A DNA stretch of 64,000 bases from Alviniconcha marisindica (GCA_018857735.1 JABMCL010000715.1:1461896-1525895), one strand, 5' to 3'. Positions 45,545 to 57,498 are shown, counted from the stretch's first letter. The notes: generated from the sequence alone by a model not told the origin. Numbers and translations are program-made.

Positions 45545-46690
45545 TTGTTGGCAGGAATAAAGTTGGCAGAAACGCAGCAGAGAAAATGAGCCTTGTGAAA
45601 CTCCTAGACATTCATGAGAATGTGTTCGGCAAAATAAGAACCAGTGCACATCACCATGAAACCAGGGGTACAGCCTTACTGTGTACCAACTGCACGATGC
45701 ATACCATTTCTGTTACAGAAGAAGGTCAAGGCAGAATTAGAATGCATGGAATCAGCAGGCATAATCCAAGAAGTGAAGGAGGCTACAGACTGGTGTGCAT
45801 CCATGGTCCCCATCATCAAGCACAGTCTGGATCTGCGTTGATTTCAAAAGACTGAATGAGGGGTAAAGAGACCACACTGCATGCTACCGAACTTGGATGA
45901 CATAGCTCCAGAGCTGTCCAGCGCCAAGTTTTTCACTACACTTGACGTGTCTTCGGGGTTCTTTCAGATACCTCTGGCAGAAGACGGTTCCTTGTTGACA
46001 GCATTCATCACTCCCTTCAGATGCTTCACTTTCAAGAGGGTTCCCATGGGAATATCACTGGGTCCTGAGTGTTTTTAAATGAAAATGAAAGAGACACTAG
46101 CCGGCTTGGAAGGTTGCAATGCCATCATGGACGACACCATCGTCTATGGTTGTCCAGAAGAGGAGCACGATCAACACTTGAATGCTGTTCTCAAAAGAAT
46201 AGAAGAAAGTGGACTGAGGCTGAAAAAGAGAAGTGTCACTTCAAGTAGAGAGAGATGAAATTCTTCGGACACATCATCAGTGAAGACGGAGTTTGACCTG
46301 ATCCAGATAAAGTGAAGACTGTCACAAAAATGCCTCTGCCAACCTCAGTGACTGAACTAAGAACACTTTGTGGCATGTTCAAGTACTTGAGTAGGTTTGT
46401 GTCAGGCATGGCTACCGACTTGAAACCCATCACTGATCTGCTGAAGAAGATGACTGCATGGTCATGGGGTCCAGCTTGACAGAAAGCCTTTAAAACAGTC
46501 AAGAAAAAACTTGCATCTTCTGAAGCGCTAAGTTTTTACAGTCCGGACAAGAAGACAGTACTGAGTACAGACAGTAGCAGCTATGTGGGACGGAGAGAGG
46601 CTCATTCCATCGCCTATGCCTCCAGAACTTTGACGGATGCAGAAAGAAGATATGTACAGATTCGTTTGAAAAGTTTGCCAAATATTTGAT
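45545..46690 (+). pseudogene. Reverse transcriptase and RNase H of the intron-1 gypsy element
   Basis: Frames are interrupted, but the order is intact. IIQEVKEATDWCASMVPIIK comes first. LSSAKFFTTLDVSSGFFQIP contains the first catalytic Asp, then FKRVPMGIS. The palm box reads CNAIMDDTIVYG with both aspartates kept. Next is FFGHIISEDGV, then the thumb-like LRTLCGMFKYLSRFV. RNase H shows VLSTDSSSYVG and IAYASRTLTDAERRY. Stops occur at 46077 and elsewhere. Confidence 0.88.
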
Positions 46691-46785
46691 TGGACAGTTT
46701 CCAACTTCAGACAGATCACAAGCCTTTAGTTCCTCTCATTAAGTCCAAGGACATTGATGAAGCTCCTGTGTGATGTTAAAGACTT

Positions 46786-47924
46786 TTGATCCGACTGATG
46801 TGGTTCATTACAGATGTTGTACATGTACCAGGCAAAGAGATCATGAAAGACATGATTGCCGACACCTTGTCCAGAAATCCAATACCTCATACAAGCAATG
46901 ACAAGGACATTTTGGAAGCCGTGGCAGCTTTCGTTGATGGCGGGAGTTGCACTGGCCAGTCACACCACAGCGCCTTTAAATTCTTCATTCTACAACAGTG
47001 CATGATCCAGAACTGCTGCAGGTCATCAAGTACCTGAATGGTTGGCCAGCCAGATCTCTAGCAAACCTTCAGGCATATCACCAAGCGCAGGGCAAACTGT
47101 CACTCATCAACGGACTGTTGGTCTGCAATGACAGGATTGTCGTTCCCAGCAGTCATTGTTGGGACTTTCTGGGGAAGCTACATGAGACACACCAAGGGCT
47201 CCACAAGTGTCGCCACAACACTCAGACAGCGGTCTGGTGGCCAGGTCTTAGCACAGACCTCAAGAACCTCATCTACACATGCAGAGTGTGTCATGAGCAT
47301 CGACCATCTCAGAGGAGTGAACCTCTTCGTCCAACACCATTGCCAGAATATCTATGGCAACAGTTGGGAGCAGATCTGTGTTCCTTCCAGGGCAAGGACT
47401 ACTTGGTAGTGGTGGACAATAATTCCAGAGGGCTGGAAATTCTGCTACTCCACACTACGACTGCAGCCGTTGTCATCAAGAAGTTCACGCAGCTGTTCAC
47501 TACATATGGCATTCCAGACTCCATAATCTCTGACAATGGGCCTCAATTCCAATGCAGCGAATTCAGGGAGTTCACACTGGAATTTAACTTTGACCACCAG
47601 ACCAGCAGGCCCTGCTTTCCCCAGGCCAGTGGGAAGGCTGAGAGTGCAGTGAAGGTGGCTAAGAAGCTACTCAGCCAGCAGTCCTTGGAGATCGCTCTAC
47701 TCAACTACAGGGTAACACCACACTCCAGTACAGGGGTGAGTCCTGCTGTTGCTCTGATGGGGAGACAACTCAAGACCAAGCTTCCCAGACTTCCAGCAAA
47801 CCTGTTTCTGCAGCCTGCCAGTGAGACGGACATACACCAAGCAGACCAGGAGACCAAAGACAAGCTCAGCTATGACAGGAGGCATGGGGCCACGCCTCTT
47901 TCGCAGCAGGAAATCAGGTGTTGA
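46786..47924 (+). pseudogene. Integrase of the intron-1 gypsy element (best preserved part)
   Basis: A 308-codon frame from 46998 covers the zinc-binding HHCC region (LHETHQGLHKC ... TCRVCHEH). It also covers all three catalytic residues: Asp in GADLCSFQGKDYL, Asp in SIISDNGPQFQ and Glu in ASGKAESAVKVAKKL. LNYRVTPHSSTGVSPAVALM and a basic C-terminus follow. The preceding RNase H end reads DTLSRNPIP. A further tail frame runs 47918-48259. Enzymatically complete in outline, but upstream parts of the element are broken. Confidence 0.88.
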
Positions 47925-48259
47925 TCAAGACTGATGCAGAAAACACTTGGAACGAGCAAGGTATGATCGTCACATTGGATGCAGGTAATTGTACTTACCT
48001 GGTGAACTTGCCTGCTGGTGTTTTGCAACGTAATTGCAAACATCTGCAACCACTGCTGTCACCACGCAAGACTTTTGTTCCTGATCATCCTCTGCAATCA
48101 CCACCAACATCTGATTCAAAGGACATCAGAGATTTAAGGGACATCATCGAAGATTCAAATGACCTCAGTTCGAAGGCCATCACTCTGCCAGATACTTCCG
48201 ACAGACGCTTGACCCAAGTATGCAAGCCACTTTGTTTCAGGGAGGAAGAAATGTGTTAA

Positions 48260-49190
48260 TGGCTAAACTGTCATGTGTGCAAAAAGCAGAGCAAAGTGTG
48301 TGAATGGTAAATTGCCATTTGTGCAAAGCACAGCAAAGTGTTATGTAAAATTTTGTGGTGGATTAATGTTTTTAAGGACTGAAAATTGTGAAAGATTTTA
48401 CACATGAATCAGAGTCTGTTTTCCAAAATTATGGTTGAAAGAAATTCATTTTGAGTTGAATAAAGACTTTAGTTTGTGACAGCCTAATTTCTTTCAAAGA
48501 AATTAGTTTATTTTTCGAAGTCATCCTTCCAGGAAATCTTTAATTTCATTTTGCAAAGCAAAACTGTTTTAATGGAACGTTGATTTCCAAAGAAATTCCA
48601 GTGTTGTTTATGACTTTAAAATTCTGGTCATTGGTGTGTTTTTATTTTTTTATTTTTAATATATAACTGGCTAGTGATGATAAGTAGTAAGGATGAAAGA
48701 AGAACTGGGCAAGAAGGTGAATGATTGGTGTGTGTATATGTTAGACAGAAGGATGCTTGGAAGGAGAGTAAGTGCTACAACTAAAAGTTAAAGTTGGTTG
48801 ATCACTTTTGAGAGAAATTGGTAGTTGACATTTGTTGGTTATTTAGAAATGTTATATAATAGTATTAATACAGGTAGTATTGTGCATGTGGAAGAGTTCC
48901 CATGATTGAAATTTTGTTGTTGTGCACAGGTAACCAGACATTTTTTAATTAATTTTTTCTAGTTGGTAGTTACATTGACAATGACAATGTGTGGTATTGG
49001 TCACCAGATTTGAATACTGTGGACAAGAACATTTTAGAATTTAACAATTGACAGTTTAAATTAACAAGGTATTTTCACTTCCAGAGATCTGTGCATGTTA
49101 TATTTGAACAACGGTGAACTGTGACTGTGAACTGTGACTGTGAGATTCACAATGTAAATTTGGGAATATTGAACTTTAAAAGAAGGGAGG
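48260..49190 (+). other. Non-coding 3' part of the intron-1 gypsy element
   Basis: About 930 bp of AT-rich sequence between the last pol-related frame and the polypurine tract at 49178-49190. No env-like frame is visible. Confidence 0.6.
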
Positions 49191-49340
49191 TGTTTAGGAA
49201 AGCAGACTGTTTTCCTAGATATGTCAGCGTATCATTATTTTTAGTATTGGCACAAAATATTAGTAGTGTGACCAGGTCACTTTTGCTTGCCGCCGTCTTT
49301 TCATTATATACTATCTCTAGTACCAGTGTTCATCGTTTCA
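49191..49340 (+). repeat. 3' LTR
   Basis: 150 bp copy of the 5' LTR with TG...CA ends. Confidence 0.92.
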
Positions 49341-49813
49341 GTTGGGTCCCTGACATCTGCTACTGTTGAAGTGAACTTTAACTCTTTGAAACTGATATGG
49401 CTGTTCTCATGCAGTGTCCAATCTGCCTCAAATTTTTGATGTCATGTATGTTGCCTTATTGGTAAAACAGTGGAATTTCCTGATCTAAAAATATGCATAA
49501 GAAATAGTTATTTTGGAGGTGTATGACAACATGAACCAGACTAATTTCTCTTTAGCAAATTGGGATTAGGGGTTATCCACCTTTAAGTTGTTTAACATTA
49601 TTTGCTCATCGTGCATGATCCCATACCTAGTGCAAGCAAAGTGGGCATGTAATTGTAGTGTACTGACAATGATAGTGACTTGCAGTATCTGGGCTCACAG
49701 TGGTCGATATTTTGCTGCTCATTGTAACAAACTTGCTAATATTATTATTACCATTTAATCTTAATTGATTAATTAATGGATTTCTTTAATTCACTGATTG
49801 ATTATTGTTTCAG

Positions 49814-49883
49814 GTTGCTCAGTTTTACAACCACTCCAGGCGAGTTAGAACTACAAAGTGTCAAGCGTCAAAAAATATCAAGG
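49814..49883 (+). CDS. cwo: cwo exon 2
   Basis: The acceptor TTTCAG ends at 49813 and the donor GTAATG starts at 49884. The exon completes a serine codon from exon 1 and reads LLSFTTTPGELELQSVKRQK then ISR, in phase 0 with exon 3. The basic VKRQKISR stretch lies directly before the bHLH basic region, where this family has similar basic linkers. Phase agreement on both sides supports it. An alternative acceptor 9 bp downstream (49822) would keep frame. Confidence 0.75.
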
Positions 49884-50024
49884 GTAATGTTGCTGTTATT
49901 GTTTTTCAGTTCTTCATTTCTGTTTATGTTGTGTGTAATTGCTGACTTTATACTCTGCCCATCCCCCTCCCCATTAATATTGGGGGTGGGAGCTGTTCAC
50001 TCATTCACAGTCACATACAACTAG

Positions 50025-50110
50025 AGTGCAGTGGGTCTGCTCGGAAGCAGAGAATAGTCCTATGCTATTCAAGATTCAAGATTATTTATTATCTCATCAG
50101 AGAAATTAAA
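50025..50110 (+). repeat. SINE tail fragment
   Basis: GTGGGTCTGCTCGGAAGCAG and GAATAGTCCTATGC resemble the 3' part of the SINE at 53682-54153, followed by an (ATTCAAG)n-like end. Confidence 0.5.
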
Positions 50111-50215
50111 ACATGGTTGAACATTAACCACATCACAGTACACAATAACACATATTGTATATTTTAAAACTCAAAGAACGGTTATTGAAAGTTACATAAT
50201 AAACAAACTTGTAAT

Positions 50216-50218
<3 letters not shown>

Positions 50219-50271
<53 letters not shown>
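50219..50271 (+). repeat. (AC)n microsatellite
   Basis: About 53 bp AC in intron 2. Confidence 0.98.
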
Positions 50272-50275
<4 letters not shown>

Positions 50276-50424
50276 TATGACATTTGAACAGATTTATCTG
50301 TTCAGAAATGCTATTGACTGCAGAATAAAACTTTTGGTATGCGAAATTGTCTACCAGATGGAAGAAGCTCATAATGTTTAGCAAGGACATGGCTGTTGTC
50401 ATCCACAATCACCCTAGTCTGTAG

Positions 50425-50500
50425 TTCCCATTGTGAAGCGCTTCGAGCTTATTTTGAGATGAGGCACTCAACAAGAGTTCATATTATAATAATAATACTT
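50425..50500 (+). repeat. Probable SINE 3' tail (GCGCTTCGAGC...GAGGCACT type)
   Basis: The GAAGCGCTTCGAGCTTATTT and ATGAGGCACTC pattern, followed by an ATAATAATA end, resembles a tail common in animal SINEs. It lies 50 bp upstream of cwo exon 3. Confidence 0.5.
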
Positions 50501-50547
50501 AATAGTAATGAATGCAAATTTATAAGCTCCATTTGAATATTTTTCAG

Positions 50548-50649
50548 GATCCAATGTCTCATCGCATCATTGAAAAACGTCGGCGTGATCGCATGAACAA
50601 CTGCCTTGCTGACTTGAGTCGTCTAATTCCTACATCTTACTTGAAACAG
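50548..50649 (+). CDS. cwo: cwo exon 3: bHLH basic region and helix 1
   Basis: 34 codons, phase 0 at both ends, acceptor TTTTCAG and donor GTACTT. It reads [19 protein letters not shown] and [15 protein letters not shown]. The basic region has the invariant Glu and Arg residues (IIEKRRRDR) that read CANNTG E-boxes. [16 protein letters not shown] is closest to insect clockwork orange among bHLH-Orange proteins, and clearly differs from HES factors, which have a proline in the basic region. CWO is a nuclear repressor that competes with CLOCK-CYCLE at E-boxes. BHLHE40/41 (DEC1/2) is the related vertebrate group. Confidence 0.95.
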
Positions 50650-50766
50650 GTACTTACAATGCAATTGAATAATTAGACACTTTGAACAGGCTTACGGTCA
50701 TAAGGTTGGAATCTTTGAATAAATGTTTCCTTGACAATACTTAATCACAATGTTAAAGTTATGGTA

Positions 50767-50798
<32 letters not shown>
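50767..50798 (+). repeat. (TG)n microsatellite
   Basis: About 32 bp TG in intron 3. Confidence 0.95.
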
Positions 50799-50801
<3 letters not shown>

Positions 50802-50827
50802 TGTATATAATTTATGCTATGCATTTA

Positions 50828-50910
50828 TTCAATTCAATTCAATTCAGCTAAAAAAAACTTTAATCATCCCACAAGGGGCAATTTTGTTGTGGTCATGGCT
50901 GGCTTGTAAA
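50828..50910 (-). repeat. Probable retroposon 3' end
   Basis: (ATTCA)n followed by ACTTTAATCATCCCACAAGG and GGCAATTTTGTTG. The simple pentamer run beside conserved non-coding sequence looks like a retroposon end in reverse orientation. Confidence 0.45.
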
Positions 50911-50999
50911 AACAAAAACAAAAAACACATAAAGTTAACAGAACAATACAACAAACACAACATCACCAATAAAAGAGACTTACTTTAACTATAGTAAAG

Positions 51000-52200
51000 T
51001 TATGAATTTATTGACTCTTAGCTCACATCACAGACAGCAATGATAAACATGTAGAGTTGCAAAGTGTATTGACGAATAAGTATTTATATCAAGGCATCAT
51101 GCCATTGGGATCGACAGAACAAATGAAGAAAGCGCTGTCCGACAGCAGAAAAACAACTTGGGAACATGCCATAATAAATATGGGTATTTTTGCCATTATG
51201 AAGTAAACACTTGAACATATATGTTTTTCACTTTCAGTTGAAACACTGACAAAAAACTTTGTTTGATCAAAACTTGGACATGACTGTGCAAAAATTGGTC
51301 ATTATCGATGGAAACATTGGCCTAAGGTCCACTTGTGTCATCCGAGAAACTGTTGGCTGCAATTTAAATTTGCACACTGCCAACTGTAACATGTTGAATA
51401 ATGATCAGTTCACTTATAATTACAAATGAAAATGCGAAAGTAATGTATCAGTGAAAAGCAACCATTTAATCTGTTGAACACAACACTTTGTGTCGGTCAT
51501 AAAGGTAAAAAGGTACATGACCTACATTAAAACAAATACTCACTGATCATTCTTGGTGCCATGTTTGAAGACAGTGGACACAGGGCATTGTGGGTAAACA
51601 TGGCTGTGCATAGTACAACAAGACAGCTGTCACAAAAGTGACACTTATCCCAAGGATCAGCAAATTTTCAAACACAACAGTCTGACATGGCCAAAACTTG
51701 AAAAAAGGTCATTACGTACAGAAGCCAATGCTTTTATGATCACTGCTTATGACTAAACATTGATTTTAACAACAGTTTCTTTCTTCAAACACCCACAAGT
51801 CTGTAGCAAATAGTAGCAAACAAACATTTTTGTCAGCATCGGAAATGGACCTGATCAGTCAAAATAAACATATTTTTCTTTCAATTATTCAAAGTTTACA
51901 AGCAGTTATGAGTTGTTTTTCCAAGCATTTAAAAGCTTTTACTATGGCATGCCAGGCAACAAAAGCGATGCACCCAAAGTGTCCACCCTTCCTCCGCCTA
52001 CTTCTGGCCTGGACTTGGTGTAAATTTTCATTTTTATTAACTCAGAACTGACCTTGGGCATCAGGTTTATCTTTATTATCTCTAAGATGTGTACTCTTTA
52101 GGATAGAGTTAGGTTTGTTCAAAGAAAACTTGAACCTGAAGAAGTATTTACATCCAAAACATAGAAGGTCCACACAAAGCAGGTTTTGGCACAGGCTCAT
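51000..52200. other. Intron 3 sequence without recognised genes
   Basis: Nothing beyond ordinary AT-rich intron sequence could be supported. Confidence 0.4.
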
Positions 52201-52273
52201 ATAGATATATACTTCAGTTTTGTGTGTGTGTATGTGTAACTGTTTTTTTACATGTGCCCATGCACACACACCC

Positions 52274-52276
<3 letters not shown>

Positions 52277-52350
<74 letters not shown>
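52277..52350 (+). repeat. (AC)n microsatellite
   Basis: About 74 bp AC, 200 bp upstream of cwo exon 4. Confidence 0.98.
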
Positions 52351-52357
<7 letters not shown>

Positions 52358-52552
52358 TCTAAACTTTTAACACCAGCATTTTCATGTGAGCAGCTTCAAA
52401 CAAAGTTACACAAACATTAACTTCTAGACAGATATAACCAAACCTGTGTAGCTCATGTAAGGCTTGCCACTACAGTAGGCAAGTTCAGTTTTTGAATGGC
52501 TAATTTGTGTGTGCATTTAATGTATGTAAACTAATTGATTCCATGTTTTCAG

Positions 52553-52673
52553 GGTCAAGGACGCATAGAGAAAACAGAAATAATTGAGATGGCAATCAAA
52601 CATATCAGATCTCTCCAAGCACAAGTGGATGGCAACCAACCGCAAAGCTTCAGTGCCACTGAAACAACTCAAG
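52553..52673 (+). CDS. cwo: cwo exon 4: loop and helix 2 of the bHLH
   Basis: The acceptor TTTCAG ends at 52552 and the donor is GTGTCT. It reads GQGRIEKTEIIEMAIKHIRS then LQAQVDGNQPQSFSATETTQ, with one base left over. GRIEKTEIIEMAIKH is the diagnostic second helix of clockwork orange; DEC proteins share the pattern more loosely. The intron falls in the bHLH loop. The remaining residues form a polar linker towards the Orange domain. The phase (one base over) matches exon 5. Confidence 0.95.
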
Positions 52674-53089
52674 GTGTCTACTTTTTTCTTCTTCTTTTTA
52701 AACATGTGTCAATTAAATTTCACATTTGCATGCCACTGCAGAGTTCAAGGATTGTGTCTTCACTGTGACATTGACATCAAAAGGAGCAATCCAATGCACA
52801 TTTGTCTTCAGCTTCATGTGGGTAATGCCTGGACTCTGGCCTTAACCCAGCTGATGCCCTTTTGCTATGAAATTCCATGCGAAGGGAAGTAACTGTGTCA
52901 ATGATCCTGGTATACAACTTTAAAAATCAATAATAAACACCAAATACAAATTTCAGCTCACTTTCTATTTTCCCCAGTTTGCAAATACACTTTCTTATAT
53001 ATGTATCCAACAGGTTTTGATTTTTGTCACTCAAAAATAAAAGCATAATTTTTTTTCCCAAATCAGAAATATCTGTGTCTGAATGTCAG

Positions 53090-53240
53090 GTTTTAGGGTG
53101 CCTACAGGGTAACCGACTGCAAAATTTATTTCCAATTTGAATCTCCAAAGATGAAGCTCCGTAAGTTTGTTAGCAGGATAAGCGACTAAGCCAAATTTGC
53201 AGTTCAAATCTCAAAGGATGAAACTCTGGTGCCAATGCTA
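53090..53240 (+). mobile_element. Fragment related to the interior inverted repeats of the THAP element
   Basis: GGGTGCCTACAGGGTAACCG and GAATCTCCAAAGATGAAGCT match the inner repeat ends at about 9336-9400 and 10672-10724, with divergence. It shows that the inner unit also occurs on its own. Confidence 0.55.
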
Positions 53241-53681
53241 ACAGTAGGGCTTTTGTTTATTTTTGTGAATCTATCGTGTGTCCATCTTGCAACTTTGAAA
53301 ATTCACAGCATCTCTCAAACTCCACCAAACTTAGAATAAAGGACATCATGAGAAGTAGTAAACAATAGCAGAAACAAGGCTACAAGTCTTGCGAGAATCC
53401 CATTCCTATTTGCATAAGCTGGGATGCCAGTATGGAGCGTCTGCTAACTGGCCATTACAGGGCGTCCAGGGTTGCGCAGTAAATAAAAAAGAACGTGCGG
53501 TGATGGGTGCTCTGTGGCAAAGTGGGTTAAACTAGTTGAAGTTTGGACTTTCTAGCAGTTGCACCCTTGCCTGTAACCAAACTTGGTATGTTAATGCATC
53601 ATCAAAAGCCAGAGTGTAATGTGAAAAAAAAATGGGCTGCACACAGAGTCAGGGCTCATAAAAAATAAGACTGTTTTTGAT

Positions 53682-54153
53682 TGATTGATGATCGCTCATA
53701 GAGCGCTATTCTCTGCTCTCTTGAGCAGACTCACTGTGCTCGCATGTGATTCTACATGAGTGACTAGCTTTTTATAGTGCTTTTATTTTATTTTAATATT
53801 CACTGAAGTGGTGTACTTAAGTGCTGGCATGGCTGGTGCCACATGAAACTGCTGCCGTCTCGGCGCATGTTCTGTGTACACCATACAACCATGCTCCATG
53901 TCACTTCATGCGAAGCCACATATGTAAGGTGTATGCGTGTTTAGCTGTAACCTGCCACCTGCATTTTTGGCAGAATGACTGGGATCTTTTACATGCTACT
54001 GCGGTAACACGGGGGTGGAATGGATACCAAAATAAGAGTCAGCACGGAAAGTCGACCCAGGAGAATAAAATTCTCCCGCCACTCCTGCAGGGATTCGAAC
54101 CTGTGACTTTTCAATCATGAGTCCGGCGCTCTAACTACTGAGCTATCCCCGCC
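53682..54153 (-). mobile_element. tRNA-derived SINE, second family
   Basis: On the minus strand the tRNA head reads GCGGGGATAGCTCAGTAGTT, with B-box GGTTCGAATCC. The body includes ACCGCAGTAGCATGTAAAAG, and the tail ends GAGCGATCATCAATCAATC, a simple-sequence 3' end. The length of about 470 bp and the long tail separate it from a functional tRNA gene. It lies in cwo intron 4, opposite to the gene. Confidence 0.85.
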
Positions 54154-55121
54154 TTTATCTTCTAAACTAATGGTTCTTTTGCTACTACACTTAGTTTGAT
54201 GGGTAGACAATGTCATAAGCCTTTGTGGTCAAGGCGATATCATCTTTTGTAACCAAACTTGGTATGCCATGTGTCATGAGTTGGAGTGTCATGCAAGAAG
54301 ACTGTTATTATCGAGGTCGTGGTCACATTGAGGACCACCCCACAATTACCTGTTCCTGAACTTCACTATCAGACAGATGTTAAACAGATGGAGTGTGGTC
54401 AAGCCCCTCAGGCTTTCCCTGCTGTTATCTCACTCTCAGGCAGTGCCCAGAGGGCATCATCTTCTTGTCCTCATTGCTTCTTAGTTCTGTGCTTTTCTTA
54501 TGCACACACATCTCTTTCCCTGTTGAGTCTATTAAAACATCTGATTGGTTGATTACACTGCACAAACACTATAGAAGGCTTTGGTTGGCCAACATGGCCT
54601 TCCCAGCACAAGAATCATGTCTTTGTTGCCACTGCAGTCTGAATTTGCAGTCATCCACTAGCTCAGTAGCTGTCAATGTTAGTTCTACAGATGACTGATG
54701 GTTACACATATGTTAGAGACAATGAGTAGTTAGTATTTCTGTACATAATTACATGTGTTTCATTATCAAATATTACACTTAATTAGTGAATTAGGGCATT
54801 GAAGAAATAGTGAAGAATCTCATTCTTGACACTATTGTTACATTACCACAAATGGGGTTGGCTCAATGTACTCTGTCAGCTGTGATGGGCAAGTTTCCCT
54901 GTTTGCCGTTTATGTTCAGGCATGGTTATTATTTTGTTATGAGCTGATTTGTCAGGTGTATTATAATCATATTGCAAGTGTAACTCCATGAAGTGGAAGA
55001 TGATACCTTTTTATATATAAATATACAAAGAAACTTAATGTTCCTGCTCTGTGAAAAGGAACTATAGGACTGAGTACATTTTAAAACTCTAAAGTGTTCT
55101 TACTTCATTCTATATATATAT

Positions 55122-55234
55122 TGTTGAGTTTTAAGCAGCAACGCCTTACAAAACATTCATGACATGAGTGCCATCTTGTACTCGTCTCTCAAGGGAAAAT
55201 AATTATAAAAAAGCATGCTAGACCAGACACAACA
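55122..55234 (-). repeat. 3' LTR of the intron-4 element
   Basis: 113 bp. Shorter than the 5' copy mainly because that one has about 13 extra bases (TGGTCTCCCTTAG region). Confidence 0.88.
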
Positions 55235-55350
55235 CTTACCTAATCTTAGATAAAACATATAAATATCTAAAATCACTACAACAACAAAACATACAGAAAT
55301 AAAAGACTTTATCAGTCAAAAAGTCTGACTTCAAAAACATATTTGTGTAT

Positions 55351-56540
55351 TTAAATCATTAACAAAAGAATAACAAACAAAAAAACGAACATACAGAACT
55401 GCAATTGAGAAAACCTTATCAGCCAAACAGAAAACCTTATTTCAGGGTCATATACTTTCAAGTAATCTGGAGGTCTTCGATACCTGAGTGAGAACCATCT
55501 CACTGGTGGTTGCTGGCTTTCCGTTGGAGATGGCGGAATTTGCAATTGGTTGGTAGTTACAGCCCCAGGATCTTGCTGCATGTTGCCTCTTGTACACTCT
55601 GACTGGCATTGCTGGATTTCTTCATCCATAGGGCACTCAGGGATTCCCTGTGAATCATCAGGTAAGTGCATCGCCTCTGGCACTAAAGGTGGAGCAGTCT
55701 CTCTGCTTCTTTGGGCTGATCTGTATGACGTCGTTGAATGTGGTCAACATGGCATCTGACCACATGTTCATCAGAGAAAAGTACTTCACAGGACACTGGA
55801 CCAGTTACTTTTGACCACAACACCTGGCTGAAGTTCTTGACATTCACTGTATCACCAACTGCAGTTGTTCTTCCGTCCACCTTTTTGTCACGATTCATCT
55901 TCATCTGTGACTGCTGCATCTGAACTTTGCCTTGCAGATTTGGGTGCAACAAGTCCAGTTTGGTCTTCAATCTCCACTGATTCAATAGCTCTGCTGGACT
56001 CTTCCAGGTCATTGACTGTGGAGTTATCCTGTACCACAACAGGAAACAGTGCAATTTTTGTGTGGATGCAGTCTCCAGGAGTTTTAGTGATGCCTTCTTT
56101 CACTGTATGCACAGCCCTTTCTGCCAGTCCGTAGCTCAAAGGATGATACAGGTCTGTCTTCACATGAATGATGCCATTTGACCTCAGGAACTCAGCAAAC
56201 TCCTCTGATGCAAAGTTTGTGCCATTATCAGACACCAGCATATCCAGAAGCCCATGCTGTGCAAAGATCTCTCTCAGCTTCTGAATGGTCACTGCTTCGT
56301 GATGGCAACTGAACCATTTGGAAAAGGCATCAACAACCACCAAAAGCATTTCACCTTTGAAAGAGCCATTATAGTCTACATGAATTCACTTCCAGAGACC
56401 CTCTGGAAACTCCCACGGATGTAGCAGTGCAGGAACAGGCGCATGCTTGTGTTCTTGACATGTGGGACACTTACAGGTCCGTCCCAGGGCACCAGACATA
56501 ACTCCTTTCAAGCCCCTTCATTCTGTTAATGCCTAGATGT
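55351..56540 (-). pseudogene. Integrase and C-terminal tail of the intron-4 gypsy element
   Basis: A zinc-region remnant (CPTCQEHKHAPVPALLHPW) precedes the core. LLVVVDAFSKWFSCHHEAV carries the first Asp, DMLVSDNGTNFASEEFAEF the second, and SYGLAERAVHTVKEGITK the catalytic Glu. Then LWYRITPQSMTWKSPAELL and a tail with FSLRYRRPPDYLK. Frame changes occur at about 56040 and 55685. The catalytic residues are all kept. Confidence 0.87.
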
Positions 56541-56559
56541 GCAGCATGCAACTCGCTCG

Positions 56560-57498
56560 TCACCTTTTGACAGCCTTGCTGAGGGATGACAACTTGAGCA
56601 CCCCACAGTACACAGCCATCTCGAACACTCAATTCATCTTTTCACACACAGTAAGCTGCCATCTTCTATGTGTGACATCACAGCCCCCAGCCCATACTGT
56701 GAAGCATCTGTATGCAGAATGAGTGGCTTGTTTGGGTCATAATGCACAAGGACTTCGGCTGACACAATCATCTTTTTGGTCTTCTCAAAACAGCGCTGTT
56801 GCTCTAGACCCCAGATCCACTTGACTCTCTTTGCAACAGTTTGTGTAGGGGATGCAGTTCTTCTGACAGGTTTCTCAGAAAACGCCCATAATAGTTCAGG
56901 AGCCCCAAGTATGCCTTCAGCTGCTGGACATTTTCTGGCAGTTTTGTTTGTACTGGAACAGACCTTTGTCAGTGTTGATCGTCACAAATTTCCTAGTCTC
57001 TGGCTCCAGCTCAATCTGGGAGTATGCATGTGACAAGTTCAACTTGTGGTACACTGAACCTTTTCCTAACTTGGTGATCAGATCTTCTATGGTGGGGACT
57101 GGGTCCTGTTCCAGCTTGGAGGCTTTGTTAACAGTCACCTTGTAATCACCACAAATGTGAACTTGTCCGTTGGGCTTCAGGACTGGAACAATGGGGGCAG
57201 CCCAATCTGAATATTTCACAGGTTCAATCACTTGATTGTTTCAGCCTCTGTAGTTCCTCTTCAAGTGTTTCAGCCTCTATAGTTCCTCTTCTACTTTGTT
57301 TCTCATGGCATATGGAAGTGGCCTTGGTTTGAAGACAATTGGAGCTCTGTCTCCATCAACATATACTTTTGCCTGTACTTCTTTGAGTTTACCCAACTCC
57401 TCCTGGAACAACTTTGGGTGCCTGTCCAGAGTTGCTTTCACTGTATCAGTGTCTGCTTCTTTCACAAGATTGACTGTTAGAACCCCCAAATTTTTCAA
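56560..57498 (-). pseudogene. Truncated reverse transcriptase and RNase H of the intron-4 gypsy element
   Basis: The start (FQEELGKLKEVQAKVYVD), YSDWAAPIVPVLKPNGQVHI and KLNLSHAYSQIELEPETRKF are intact in outline. After DKGLFQYKQ the sequence jumps to NVQQLKAYLGLLNYYGRFLR, the thumb region. The piece with the YxDD catalytic box is therefore missing, roughly 100 residues. RNase H is only traceable in fragments with stops (near 56640-56880). Confidence 0.85.

Larger units (their letters stand above)
44271..49340 (+). mobile_element. Ty3/gypsy LTR retrotransposon with both LTRs, in cwo intron 1
   Basis: A 5.07-kb element with short matching LTRs (44271-44419 and 49191-49340) that begin TGTTTAGG and end GTTTCA. 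The primer-binding site TGGTGTCAGAA follows the first LTR and a purine-rich AAAAGAAGGGAGG precedes the second. Flanks ATTGG and GTTGG match at four of five bases, as for a mutated 5-bp target duplication. Gag, protease, RT, RNase H and integrase follow in Ty3/gypsy order, but stops and frameshifts make it inactive. It sits in the same direction as cwo. Confidence 0.93.

Noticed and set aside
44271..49340. Possible envelope gene in the intron-1 gypsy element
   Set aside because: The sequence after integrase has only a short proline-rich tail frame, no signal peptide or membrane segment.
54078..54153. Possible tRNA gene on the minus strand
   Set aside because: A tRNA-like head with A and B boxes is present, but it runs on into a long conserved body and an ATCA-type tail, so it is a SINE.
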